From contig VYZI01000108.1 in assembly GCA_013397695.1 (NCBI GenBank), forward strand, positions 2,299,650 through 2,363,649: a stretch of DNA of 64,000 nt, in the 5' to 3' direction. A program made the translations under genes and the position numbers. Origin of the DNA: Centropus unirufus (Eukaryota; Chordata; Aves; Cuculiformes; Centropidae). The stretch's first letter is position 1. Every line of letters starts with the position of its first letter. Positions 1 through 11,600 of this stretch are shown here, piece after piece. The notes below the pieces were generated by a model. The model did not search any database and was not told the DNA's origin. It saw only the letters and a list, made by a program, of their open reading frames with translations.

Positions 1-300
1 CCTCCATCCCTGCCTCCATCCCTCGGCGTGGGGGGCACGCGTGGCCGGGACGCGGCTTCATCCTCCTCCTCCTCCTCTTCCTCCGCCTTTTGTTGCCCGC
101 CCGCGGGGCAGGTGTGCCTGCCGTGCCCCCGAGTGGCTCCGTGGCGGCGGGGGAGCCTGGCAGCCCCTCCCCAGCCTTCCTGCAGCCCGCCCTTCAAGTC
201 TTGGAAGGCTGCGGGAAAGTCTGCAGCCGGCGGCGGGATTCCCTGCCTCCCCTGAGGGCCTGCCTCCTTCCTTCGGGTCCAGAGGAGGCCGCGAGGGTGG
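1..300. promoter_or_regulatory. CpG-dense segment, probable edge of a CpG island
   Basis: I count 24 CpG dinucleotides by hand in these 300 bases, with very high GC content. The rest of the window is mostly CpG-poor. In vertebrates such density usually marks a promoter or first exon. The segment is cut by the window start, so its left part is not visible. No TATA box, clear splice donor or recognisable protein is seen. Open frames here encode serine- and proline-rich low-complexity peptides that simply reflect the TCC repeat and GC richness. It could also be a GC-rich intergenic patch. Confidence 0.5.
61..84. repeat. Short TCC trinucleotide repeat
   Basis: About six uninterrupted TCC units are followed by imperfect ones. 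In one frame this gives a serine run and in another a proline run, so apparent peptides across it should not be trusted. Confidence 0.85.
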
Positions 301-690
301 CCGGAGCGCTGGAGAGCCTGTGCTACCAGGACAGAGTGGAGAGAGCTGGGGCTGTCAGCCTGGAGAAGAGGAGGCTCCAGGGACAGCCTGTAGCAGCGTC
401 CCAGTACCTGAAGGGGCGACAGGAAAGCTGGGGAGGGGCTTCTAAAGAGGGTCTGGAGTGATGAGACCAGAGGGAAGATGAAGAAGACTTTAGGAAGGAA
501 TTCTTCACCACGCTGAGAGTGGTGAGGCACTGGCACAGGCTGCCCAGGGAAGCAGTGGATGCCCCATCCCTGGAGGTGCTCGAGGCCGGGTTGGATGGGG
601 CCTTGAGCAGCCTGGTCCGGTGGGAAATGTCCCTGCCCATGGCGGAGTGTTGGAAGTGGATGGGCTTTAAGCTTCCTTCCAAACCAGCCT
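277..690 (+). mobile_element. CR1 LINE 3' fragment
   Basis: The sequence follows the 3' part of a CR1 retrotransposon in the sense direction. It runs from the end of ORF2 (a degraded SLEKRRL-type stretch near 357-385) through the 'GAATTCTTCACC' block near 499-510. It continues through 'GGCACAGGCTGCCCAGGGAAG' -like and 'CCATCCCTGGAGGTG' stretches near 531-580, to a 'GTGTTGGAAGTGGATGG' block near 647. It belongs to the subfamily ending in 'CCTGCCCATGGC'. The final ATTCTATG repeats are missing after about 690, so the copy is truncated at both ends. Substitutions are numerous and the frame is broken, so it is an old inactive copy. A 224-codon open frame on the opposite strand across it is an antisense artefact. 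Confidence 0.88.
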
Positions 691-1010
691 GTGATGGCCC
701 GCAGCCCGCTGGGCCCTGGTGCTCCCAGCCGTGAGGCCAGGGCTGCCCGGAGGTGACGCCCGGCCTGGGGAACCGGGATGCGGCTGAGCTCCTCATGCTG
801 CACACGCAGCCTGTGCTGTCCCTGTGGCCCCGCTCCTGGGATGGCTGTGGGCTGTTGTGTCGGGAGTCGAGCCTGTTCCGGCTGTAGCTTTTCAGCATTT
901 GCAAAACGAGTTCTGGAAAAAAAAAAAAAAGGTGGTGAGAACAATGGAGTAAAAGCCTGCGCTTCGCAGGGTGCTGCTGCAGGGCTTGGCTGCCCACTTC
1001 ATAAGTGATT
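691..1010. other. GC-rich CpG-island shore without gene
   Basis: GC and CpG remain moderately raised up to about 890 and then fall sharply. A run of 14 A lies at 917-930. No coding or RNA signature is visible. It is probably the shore of the CpG-dense segment at the window start. Confidence 0.4.
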
Positions 1011-2550
1011 GCAATTAAAAGTTCCCTTAAACTTTGAGAGTGTTATCTGTTGCGACTGATAACCTGGGAATGAGGAAATCCGTGTGTATAGCCCTCTTTT
1101 TGTGCTTTAAAAACGCCATCACTTAATTTTTAAAAGAACTATGGCTGACTCATACAAATCTTTCTTCCCACTTTACCCTCCTCCTTCTCAAACATCTTTA
1201 CATATCAAATATTGCCTTTTGGCTCAAGCCTCAGAAAACTGACAGCTTTGTAAAGCATCAGCCGAGAAGCCAGACTGCATTCAGTATGCGCTTGGAATTA
1301 ATAGTTCTTAAATGAAAAGCTTTGAAGTCTTAAGTGTAATTTCACAGGTGCATTTTTCTGTGCGTTCTTGTGATGCCGAATAGCAAATCTTCTGTTCTTG
1401 CTGGCTTAGGTCTTGGAGTATCAGACCTGGATTACTGTCTTTAAATACCTGCACAGTTCTGCCACCACAGCAGATGGAGAAATGCAATTAAGGAGTAATG
1501 TCACTGCTGTCACCTCGTGTGATCCGTTTCCTTGTCCTCACGGTGGTAAAAGTGCTGTAGTCTGCCATGAGGTGACACGCTTCACCTACAGACAGCCTGG
1601 CAAGCCCCTCAGACTGAGGGCTGGCCAAGCCCGTCCAGGATTATGCAGGCATCTGAGGAGAGCTCCCTCGAGTGCTGCAGCCTTTGAAATGATACCCTCC
1701 ACTTGGACGTGATGGAAGCGGGCTCAGGGAGTTTTGAGGGGGGGTGGGGTGACCGTGCAGCACCACCTCTTCCTGAGTAAAGGATGTTGGTGTGCAGGGG
1801 CCTGGCCCTGAGCATCCCAGGGCTTCAACCTGACCCCCCTGCCCTGTTTTTTTTTCTGTGTATTTCCTCATTTCCCTACCCCAGCCCCACAACTGACAGC
1901 ATGCCTTGAGTTTGACCACTTCCTGCAAGAAATAATGTAAAGGCGCAGCAGCAGAGGTAGTATTCAGTGTACATTGCATTTTATTTTAAATAACCTTCTG
2001 GAACTTTCTTGTGCTGGGTATTTTGGGCTTCTAACAAGTAACAATTCCAGCAGCCCAGCACTCTCAACTCCTTTTTTTTTTTTCCTTATGTATAATTTCA
2101 CCTAAGGGAGTAAGAATGCTAGCTGCCCTCAAGTTTGGGTTCCTCTTTTTTACCCCATCCTGGTCTCTTGAGACTACAACATTATGTTGAAATGGGCTAT
2201 CGGGTAGCATATCACTAGAAGGCAGTAATTAAAATCCTTTTTTTTAAAAAAGGGAATATTTACTTTTGCGCTATCAACAAATGTTTTGCCCTGAGATAAT
2301 CATGGTCTCCTGCTTGCTCCAAGTCTGTCAAGAGTCTGTGTAAGATGCTGCCTCGAGTGGATTTTTATGAATCAAGGCCCTCGTGAAGAGTTTCTAATGT
2401 TCATTAAGCACTTTCACCTTCACTTACAAGGCCCACAAAGCCAGTATTAAAAAAATTACCCTTTCCTTTTCTGTAGATGTGAAGTCACAGCTAATGTTAT
2501 GCATATGCTAAAGTGTGGTATAAACGTCAGCTGATTCTGGAAGGCAGCGG
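1011..2550. other. Non-coding DNA, nothing recognised
   Basis: AT-rich single-copy-looking sequence. A short G-rich patch lies at 1738-1749 and a T12 run at 2072-2083. Near 2230-2250 a T8 run is followed directly by A6, making a weak hairpin. No open frame longer than about 110 codons and no known family. Confidence 0.5.
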
Positions 2551-2700
2551 CATTCCCTCCATTTTATTGTTTGATGAAACAGAAAGAAGTCTAAATTGCT
2601 TGCCTGAAGCTACGTGCTGTAACAGTGGCAGAGATGGAACTAATCTGTATTTTTGCAGCCTTGTCCAATATTCTGTCCTGTGGCTCTTGCTATGAGGCAC
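2551..2700 (-). mobile_element. MIR-like SINE relic (reverse orientation)
   Basis: The order of blocks matches a MIR element read in reverse complement. 'CCATTTTATTGTTTGATGAAAC' -like sequence (2559-2580) corresponds to the MIR 'CCATTTTACAGATGAGGAAACTG' region. It is followed by a 'TTGCCTGAAGCTACGTGCTG' stretch (2599-2618) resembling the MIR 'TTGCCCAAGGTCACACAGC' stretch. Then comes 'AGTGGCAGAGATGGAACTAA' (2624-2643), resembling 'AGTGGCAGAGCTGGGATT'. Divergence is high, as expected for a relic from before the bird-mammal split. An alternative is another CORE-type SINE. The call rests on my recall of the consensus. Confidence 0.6.
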
Positions 2701-5489
2701 AGCATCTGCTATGCAGGGACTACTTCATGTGGTTCAAACTTTCCTTTAAGATTTCTCCCCTCCCCATTTACTAGGGGACTGCTAGTTTAACAGTATATTT
2801 TTAACAATAATAAAACAAAGATGCATTTCAGTATGGATACTTTTTTTTTTTTTTTTTGAGTAGTGATCATACGCTACAGCTGATAGAGACCAGTTGATAC
2901 TGTGATGACTCAGCTGTGGGAGTATTACATAAAGTAGGTCAATTTTAATCTCATACTCTCAAGCTAAAGAGACTCCAGGTTTATAAATCGTATTTTGTTT
3001 ATACACGTTACTGATATTTCCTGGGTTGAACTTAACTGAAAATACTTGAGAAGGAGGGAAATATTTTTGGGGATTGGTTTGGTGGGGGTTTTTTGTTGTT
3101 TTGTTGGAGTTTTTTTGCCACTTATATTGTACAGTGACTGAATTCAATCAACTTGAACTTGGGGAGGGAGGGGAAACACCAGCTGCTTTCATTTCTAAAG
3201 TTTCCAGCGTGCAGCACTCAAGTGAAACAGAGACTTAAAGGTAATTTTAAAGTAGGGAAAGGAAAAGCAGACACACGTTTATTTTTATTTTATTTTTTTT
3301 TTACAGGCAGCCAGCTTTTGTGTGATTTAGCAGATGTGGAATTTGCAGAGGAATATGTGCATTGCTGCAAAACCCGAATTTGCACTTAAAACATTCTGGT
3401 TTCTCCCCTCTCCCCCCACAGTTCTTTGCATGGCTTTCTTCCCAACTATAAATGTAAACCAAGTATAAATGATGCATTGTTTGCCTTAGTGGGCAGACAC
3501 TCTGAAAACAATAGCACCAATAGATTCCACTCCCTCTCTGTAAGATTAGTGGGACATTAAGTCTCAAGTCTAGGAAGGCAAATTTTGGTGTTCCCAAACC
3601 TGAGTTAAATGTTTCCTGACCCTGATGGTGCTTAATGTCCCTCTGCTGTGGCCCAACCTCAGGTTTTATGGTCTAGCTCTTCACCTTTAATACAAAGCCC
3701 TTTAAAGTGTTGTTATGCCTTTAGAGAGAAAGGGGTAAAACATACCTGGAGTTCAACATCCAAGTAAATTATGGGGTATAGTATGCATATACTTTTTATA
3801 TTTACTACCATTTTTTTTTATATAGAGCATTTTTTAAGTGGTAGGAAGCCACCAGGAAACTTGAGAGCTACAAATCTCTTGTAAAATTCAGGTCTAGCGT
3901 GTGAAGAGTGCTTGGCGCTGAAATTCAGATGCAGGAAATAACACGCGTGCCAAAAGGTATTTGGTGTTCTCTTAGATCTTTGACGGGTTGTTTTGCCGGC
4001 TCATTACTCCTGGGAATATTGGATGTGATTCTTCTTGGTTTTTAACGGGCAGGTTTTATTTGGGAACGCTTGGTTTTCATTTGTAGGGGCGAGTTCATTT
4101 CAGTCGGTCACAAAACCCGTTTTCTTAGTGAATCGGTGGGGAGAAGGTTTAAAACCCTTTGCTGTTTCACTTGCTCGGGTTTCACACTTTCCCTCGTGTA
4201 ATGACATCCTGTTCTGATGTTGTTCCTTTGGTAATCCGGCAGAGGCCTGGTATTTCCAGTGGTGGGCTGTGGGAAAGGAATAAACCCTTTAATTATAGCA
4301 GCAAGGGCTTGTTTGGGAATCTGCTGGCGCTTTTCCCTTCCGCGTGTGCTTTCTTTTTGTGTGTTGCTTCCTTATGCAGATGAAGGGTCTGAAGCTGTAA
4401 AAATGCCCGCTTTGACTTGCTGGGTAAGTGTGGCCCTGAGCGGTGGCAAAGCTGAGCGGTGGCTGACATCACTGCCAGGCTGGACACCGTGTCTCGGGAC
4501 TCTGGGCTGGACAACAGGGCAGGCGAGTGCTGTGAGAGTTCCCCATCTGCTCCTGTGCCAAGCTGGTTGGCTTCATTTATGTCGCTGCAGAAAGCACTTT
4601 GGAGTGATCAGTTTGGCTGAGCAAGGGAGCAAGGAAAAAGTGGAAATCATAATTCCAAGAATCCACCTAGGGAAGTGTATCTGAAATGGCTTCAGCATTT
4701 CTGCAGCAAATTTCTCATCCAGGACCGACACGTTGTAAACCTCGTCCCATATGTTTGCCTGGGAGAACAAAACCTCCTTTAATCAGGCATAAAAGTCAGA
4801 TCGTGTGATTAAAAAAATGCTTTGAAAACAAAACGAGAAACTTGTACTAAGGTCTCTGTATGCTTTCTGCATCTGGGTCAGGCCCGTGGGGCGAGGGAAG
4901 CTCCTGGTTGGGTTTAGTGCCTGTAGGATCGCTGCAGTTGCAGTTGGGCATTTTGACACTGCTAAAACCGGTTTAGCACAGATGTGATGATGCCCCCAGA
5001 AGCGTTTATTGTTGCACCACTTGAGTGACATGACTCCATCCTTTTTCAGTGTCTCTCTTCTGTAACGTGTAATCTACTCGGTCTATCCTAGCTGGGTTCT
5101 CGCAGTCTTTTCTGCCAGGTTCTTCCCTTGATTTGCTCTGCAAAAAGGCAGCTTTGGATCTGTGGCTGTTACTATATTGCTGTTACTTCCTAAAGGCTAG
5201 AAGGGAAAATAAGCAAGCTGAGAAGCCGTGGCCTGCTGCCGTGCTCCAGGAGGGCTTTGTGGCATTCTCGTCCCTGCTCTCTGCTTTCAGTTCCTCGAGC
5301 TTGTCTTCCTGGTCTGACATCCCTCGGGTGACGCGATGGTTGCAGGAGATTAGCAAGTTTTGGCACCAGCGTGCTATGATGACTGGCTAACGATATTTAT
5401 AAAGTTCAAAAATAAACCACGGGAGCTCGTTCTGACATAATCTACTAATCTTAGTTTTGCACTTTGATACTGTGTTGTCTGAGCCAAGT
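2701..5489. other. Non-coding DNA with T- and G-rich tracts
   Basis: A T17 run lies at 2841-2857 and a G/T-rich stretch at about 3061-3117. A T-rich tract ending in ACAG (3291-3306) resembles a splice acceptor, but the following frame stops within about 85 bases and no matching gene is recognised. At 4366-4430 an acceptor-like TTATGCAG is followed about 45 bases later by GGTAAGTG. This too has no protein support. No transposon is recognised. Confidence 0.45.
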
Positions 5490-5680
5490 TAGGATAACTA
5501 TATATTACGAGCAATTAATTTTTAGCTTTGCTTGCAGATTAGTGCTGAGGCAATGCATGCTTTTAAATTAAGGATGATGGAAGTGAATTTGGAGAAATTA
5601 TTGGCTCTTTCAACTATATGCATATGGAAATCAGCTCTGCGCCTGCTTTTAAAACAGATTTATGTGAGTGGGAGTAGAGA
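5490..5680. promoter_or_regulatory. Candidate conserved regulatory element (homeodomain/POU-like motifs)
   Basis: A compact cluster of AT-rich motifs: GCAATTAATT at 5511-5520, TTTTAAATTAAGG near 5561-5573, AAATTATTGG at 5596-5605, and the perfect palindrome ATATGCATAT at 5616-5625 followed by GGAAAT. Such clusters are typical of developmental enhancers, but motif density alone is weak evidence in AT-rich DNA. No transposon signature and no long frame explain the region. Conservation between species was not tested. Confidence 0.25.
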
Positions 5681-8600
5681 TATGGGCTCCCTAACATTTC
5701 TGGACAATGTTGTGTACTGGTATTTCGACACGATGTGTTTTCTTTTTGCCTTCTTTGCCTGCAAGAGTGGGACTGTCTTCTCTGCCCTTTCCCACATTTA
5801 TATGTTAGGGGAAGGACTTTCTTTCAGGATTGTGGCTTCATTTTCTTTTGGATGAAAAATGTACTGCTTTGGGTAAACATTAGTCTCGCACTAGGCATCC
5901 TGCTATTCACGCCGCATTTTGGGGAGCCCAACCAAGACAGTAAGCTTTTGAGGCTCCTCAGTGGCAGGAATTTGGTTTCTCCTGGGCCCTGACAATTCCA
6001 TTTAAACAGCTAGTAACAGTTTTCTACCTACATTTGGGAATGACCTGCATTTTTAGGAAATACAGAGAGGAACTTGAAGATGTAAAGCATGCGAGTCAAG
6101 CGAATTGGCAATGTACAAATATTTTCTGAGGTTGCTACTAATAAAGCAGACAGAAACCATGACTTTTAGAAGAGCCTGTACAGTGTCTCACTCTTTGAGA
6201 TGCTTATCATTATTTTTATTAGTTGTTACATTTAGCATATAAATTTTTTTATGCTGCTTTAAAACTGCGATTCTTTATACCCCAAAATTACATGGCCTAG
6301 ACGTTGCATTTGGAGTTCTAAGTTGCTGCAGGCTACCACCATATGCTTATAGTTTTTTTTCTTTTTATAAGGTGCCTGTTAGGTAGACTAAGGGTGATTT
6401 AGAAAAGGGGATATGTTTCCTTCTTTCTCACCTTTTTTATTTCATGGATATTACTTGCAACCAGTTTGTCCCACAGAGATCTTGTTGGTACATCAAAGTT
6501 GTAAGATCTCTCAGCTAAGTGCATGCTAATACCCCCACAATACAAATTTCCAGCCCTGCATGTATGCTAGATCGATTAATTTCTTACCTCAACTCGAGCT
6601 GAAAAAAAAAAAAAAGGAAAACTGCTTCTGTTTTGGTTTCAGCCCTGCAAAACTTGATCCAGACTTCGAGTTTACAAAACTCAAAGCCGAGCAAAAAGAG
6701 GGGTTTTTTTATTGTTTGCAAAGTTAACCAATAACTAAGTTGATGCTGTACATGGTTCCTTTTTGGGTCATGTTCCAAACAACCAGCCTTAATGTGAGTG
6801 TTCTTCTATGGTGTCCTTCATAGGAGGATGACATAGATGGATGCCCAAGATGTAGTTTTTTGGTTGATAGTCACTTTTCTCCTGCTTCTCTAAGCGTAGT
6901 GATAATGATGAAAATTCTGTTGCCATCATGCAGCCAGGTTTCCTGAGACCAGGGAGCATCCCTCTTGGTTTTGGATGTTAAGCAGAAGCTAACATGTTGG
7001 AATAGTATTTCCTCTAATCATTCATTAAAAGCTGTATTACACGTGAGTAAGATTGTAAGAAGAGAGTAGTCTTTCTGCTGCTGAGGCCTTTATCTAAGTT
7101 TGAAAAGCTTTTACCAGTGTTATTTTTTTTTGTTTGTTATTCAACATATAATGGGGACACAGTAATATCACTTTGTAAGACAAGAGGCTTCATGTTACTT
7201 AAAAGCTGGAGTCACAGCATGTTAAAGTAACTGTGTCTTGTGAATTATTTATGGCTGGGAAGGAATAATGGTTGTCCTAATGGCAAATAATTTTTAAGCT
7301 GGCTTTCTCATTTTTCAAATCTGTCTGTGATGCCTCGAAGCAATAAAAACTACAAAAATCCGAAGTAGCTGTTGAGAGAAGCTGTCCTGTCCTTTTCTGC
7401 TGCCCCCTTCTTCCTGTCTGTGGTGGAAATGTCCAGTAGTGTAGCTTTCGCATTTTGCCTTTGGTAACAACAGTGGGAATGTGGAGACGGGCCAGCCGCC
7501 TAGTACTGGGTTTCCATGATCCCTTTAAGCCTGTGCTGCACTGGAAGAAGTGGTTTAGCCTTTCTGTGGCTGCATGGTTCCCCTCTCTTCAGCAGGGCAA
7601 CGTGTACCAGGTGGTAACTCCCACTGGGGCCGGGGCACTTTGCAGGTTAAAACTGAACTGACAAAATATCCTTGATTTTTAACATGGATTTAATATTTCA
7701 GTCTGTGGTGTAGCTGTAAGAATATTTGGTCTGGGGAAAGTGGTACAGGGAGAGAAAATGAAGTGGCAAAGGAGGGGGGTAGGGTTGCTTCTGTTAGCAA
7801 TAGTGAAAGCTTTAATGGACTGCGAAATTATGACTAAACAGGAGTCAAGATGTATGTTTTATTTCCTAGCAAAGAAAATTATCTGTTCTTGTCTGTTCTA
7901 AGGATTGTTCGGCCATGGGTTTTGCTGTACTGTCCTATTACTCGAAGCATAGCGAATATTAAATAAGTTTGAAACAAAGTTAGGCCACATGGGTGAAAAA
8001 GAAGCTGAAGGTGTTTGTGGTCATGGTAGTGCCACAATAATTTTCAAAGTGCTAAAATATGTTAGAAGAAGATTAAAAGTGTAATACTGTTGTTAGCTGT
8101 CATGCTTGCTTAGATAGGATTTAAACAATATTAAACAAGAGAAGAAAATAAAATTCAGATAGCTCTGCTGCTGGAAACTGAGTTCCACCACTAAAGGTGA
8201 TAGAAGAAATCCTCTTGAATTCAGCAGCCACACATACCCGCCCCACAATAGAAGAGCTCCACTGTGGAAGGGAGGGCAGTGTACCATTCTACTTTCTAGT
8301 ACCAGGAGCTGCTCGGAGAAGAGAGCTGCTCTGGAACCTTCCCATGGCTTTACTTGTTTTATCTTGTACTACTGAAGTACTTATTGAAGAACTTATTGTT
8401 CTGATAACTTGCTTTGTTAAGACCACTCGTGCTTATTGGATGTGCAAGCGAACTGCAGGGCTGATGGATTTTTGCCCCAGGTTCCCAAGGACTGTGAGAA
8501 GGCCAAACCATGTCAAATCGAGAGGCTACAAAACACAAGGTTTCTTTTAATTTTAGGAACAGGATGTGGTGTCACATGCCGTTTTCTCACCACCGAAGCC

Positions 8601-11600
8601 AGCAGTGGTGACCCTGCTGATCTTTCCTTCGTGGCACAGCACTTTGGCTCTATCAGTGCAACTAAAGAGCTTTATATAATGTAGGTTAACTGAAACTATC
8701 AGGCTTAAATGTAGTTATGCCAATTCTTTACTCTTCTTTCTTCACCCACCTCCTCACCTTTAAATGTTCTGGTTTCAGTACAAGCCTGCAAAGTCTTTTC
8801 AGTCTCACAGTTGAGGGAATGGTGGGGCACAAGGACCTCTTTGGCTTTGCTGCGGATTAAAAAAGACGTGTGGAACTGCACCCTCAGTTTCAGTCCAGCA
8901 AGGCTCTGTAGCACGTGCCTGGCTCAAATGTATGAATACTCTTACTGACGTCAATTGAAGTGCTTGGAGCCTGTGAGTTAAGCACATGCCGAAGTGCTTT
9001 TGAGGGCTCGAGATTTTGCTGTCACTGTGTAAGAGCGCGTGCAAGTATCTGCAGGCAGGAATGTTAGTTTTCTAAGAGGGTGATTACCATTTAGCGGTTC
9101 AAATTTCAAATGTCTTTAGTAGATGTGGCCTCACCTGTTTTTTTTTCTGAACTGTGTTAGGTTTTTTTTATTTTTTTTTTGCTTTTCCAGCGTCTTCTCT
9201 TAATAGTGTATTTAAATATAAAAGCTGCTCTTTCTCCTTCCTTACTCTTCATCATACTATGCATAGTGTGCATAGTACTGGCATTTTTTACATTTCCCTC
9301 CCCCTCTTACCTTCCAGTCTAATGCTTTTCTTTTTATCTCATTTCTGTGTATTTCTCTGATTGGACTCCTTTCGCCACCCCTGTATGAGGAAATTGCCTC
9401 TTAATAAGTTGTTGCCATCTCTTCGCAAGAAAGCAAAACAAACTCTCGTTGCAGCATTATTTTCCTGGTGGCCACAGGGGCAGGTGAAGAAAGGTTCCCA
9501 CAGTTCATTTTTGGGTCAGCTCTATAGGAAACACTTTGGAAGGAGTGGGATTGTGCTGTTGCTCCTTATCTCTTAAGCCTGCATGCAGAATTTGAGTGTT
9601 GGTTGTGGAAAATACTGGCTGTGTACTTGATATTATGCAAGGCTCAGAAAACTCTTAATGCCCACATACTGTGGAGGAAAAGTAGAACATGGGCCCTGCT
9701 CATCCCTTTTATGAACTTTTGGGAAATCAAATCCTGCTGATGTGAGCATTCAGGAAAAGCTGATTTCATAATTCACATACATTAAAGGCTTTTATTTGTA
9801 ACACATTAATATTCATACGCTATCAGTCAGGAGCAGCATTACGTGCCATGACTGACCAGCCATAAAAACCAGTGCATAGCTTCCAGGGTTTAAAGGATCT
9901 CTGCAGCCTCCCCTGTTTTGTATGACCTTCCAAAATAACAAAGGGTGGGCAGATTTCTTCCAGGCTGGGTGGCAGGCCAGGTATAATGATTTCTAGGCAC
10001 TGTTGCTTTGAGAGCAGGAACACAATTTTCAGCATAAATATGTTAAGAGCAGTAAGTAAGTATGTTAAGAAGTTTTTCTGGGCGATAGAATTTGTTTATG
10101 TCATTCTTAGTATATAATTACAATACTGCTTAGCTGGCTCCTCTGAAAGCTGGTGGTGTGTCATGTAGAAGAAGGAAAGGTGTTCATGATGTAGGTAATC
10201 ATGTTTCTTTTTCTCTCACGAGCATCTTTGCTTGCATTCTGGTTGATTTCTTTTTGTTGTGTCATTTTACGCCCGTTACTCTTGCAGTCAAGGATGCTGT
10301 GAAATTAACTCCCTGCGGGCATTTTGGAAATTACTCAGTCACTACTTTGGATGGAGTAGTGCAAGGGACTAAACTATGATTTCCTTATTTTGGCCAGCTT
10401 TTCTCAGACCCCGCTAGGGTTGAGTCTGTCCTTTTTGTTTCCCCTTAAAGACAGCCCATCTCTCAAGGAATTATAAGCCCTGATGACTACTCATGCCTGA
10501 TGACTGGCCAGGCCGTTCCTGTTAGGCTCTGCCTCCTGGCCCACATGGGACCAGAGGTGGTGTTCCTGCACACACACCTGTCTGTATGTGCCCTATTTTC
10601 CTCTGTGGAATAGCATTGAGTTGACCACAGGGATTCCCTGGCAAAGGGATCGGAACCTTTTTGGCTTTTCAGAAGGTTTTTCTGAATATTCCTTTGCATC
10701 TTTGTTCTCTTTCGGTCCTTTTCATGTCCCATTTCACCTTGCATAACCATTAGTAGGTGTGTGGTACCAAGAGGGGCTGCCTGTTTATCACCTCTTCCCA
10801 GTCTGTCTCCTTCATATCATTTTGTTGCTTGCATGCTACAAGCACCACTGCAGCAGCATCTGGGGCTTTGTCAGCGAGGTGGGAGTATACGCTCAGCTCT
10901 GGAGAGTTAACCTGCTGCAACCGTGGCTGGTATGATGCGAGAAAAACGGCTGGGATATGTATTCATGGTTGGAGTCTTCCTGTGGAGGATGGCTTGCCCT
11001 GAGTTCCCAGTCAGTTCCTATCACTGTCCCTGGCCTTCGCCATCTTGGCAATATTTTTGCTGCTTTTACTGTCACGTTCTCCCTCGGCCATGTGTTGTGG
11101 TCATGCCTTCAGAAGATCAGCTGCAGCTTGGCTCGTGGCCTTGATAGCTTAGAAGGGAAGTGCTGATTCTCATTTAACCATGGAAGAATGTTCAGCAACA
11201 TACTACACTGTTGTCTTTGGGAGAAGACTTAGAAGACGTGTATTCAGGCATGCTGTTGAAATTGGTCTGAAATTTGCTCTCGACCATCCTCAGTGTAGAT
11301 GATTTATCACCATTCTTCTGTTCCCATGGAGCAGTAAATCACATCTGGGTTGAAAAGTTATCTTTTTTCCTTAAAAGGCTTCGTACTTTTGTGCTGCTTC
11401 TTCCTTTATTCCATGTTCTCCGAATGTCCAGGTATTTTTTTCCCCACCAGAGGGGTCTCAGTATTTTAATCAGGAACACAGCTGTCACAGGGCTGAGGCA
11501 ACATACTATAGCACTTCGGCTTTGAAAACTCATCCCTTCATGGAAGAATGCCATTGATAATCATTTCCATATTTCCAATCCACTGGCTTTCCCAGTGATT

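Noticed and set aside
41..461. Overlapping + strand frames with serine/proline-rich peptides
   Set aside because: Composition follows the TCC repeat and CpG-rich DNA. Three frames are open at once and they run into CR1, so none is supported as a first exon.
323..997. 224-codon open frame on the minus strand, the longest in the window
   Set aside because: It runs antisense through the CR1 fragment at 277-690 and its peptide is the complement of CR1 sequence, so it is not a gene.
1738..1749. G7-T-G4 tract as a G-quadruplex
   Set aside because: It offers only three G-triplets, so it does not meet the four-run requirement.
3290..3390. Strong splice-acceptor-like T tract followed by an open frame
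   Set aside because: The frame ends after about 28 codons in TAA with no donor and no known protein.
4366..4430. Acceptor-like TTATGCAG and donor-like GGTAAGTG 45 bases apart, a possible micro-exon
   Set aside because: Only one of three frames is open and the peptide is unrecognised. Such pairs are common by chance in long non-coding DNA.
5931..5990. AGTAAGCTTTTGAGG resembling the tail of an ancient amniote LINE/SINE
   Set aside because: Similarity is limited to one short block without supporting flanks.
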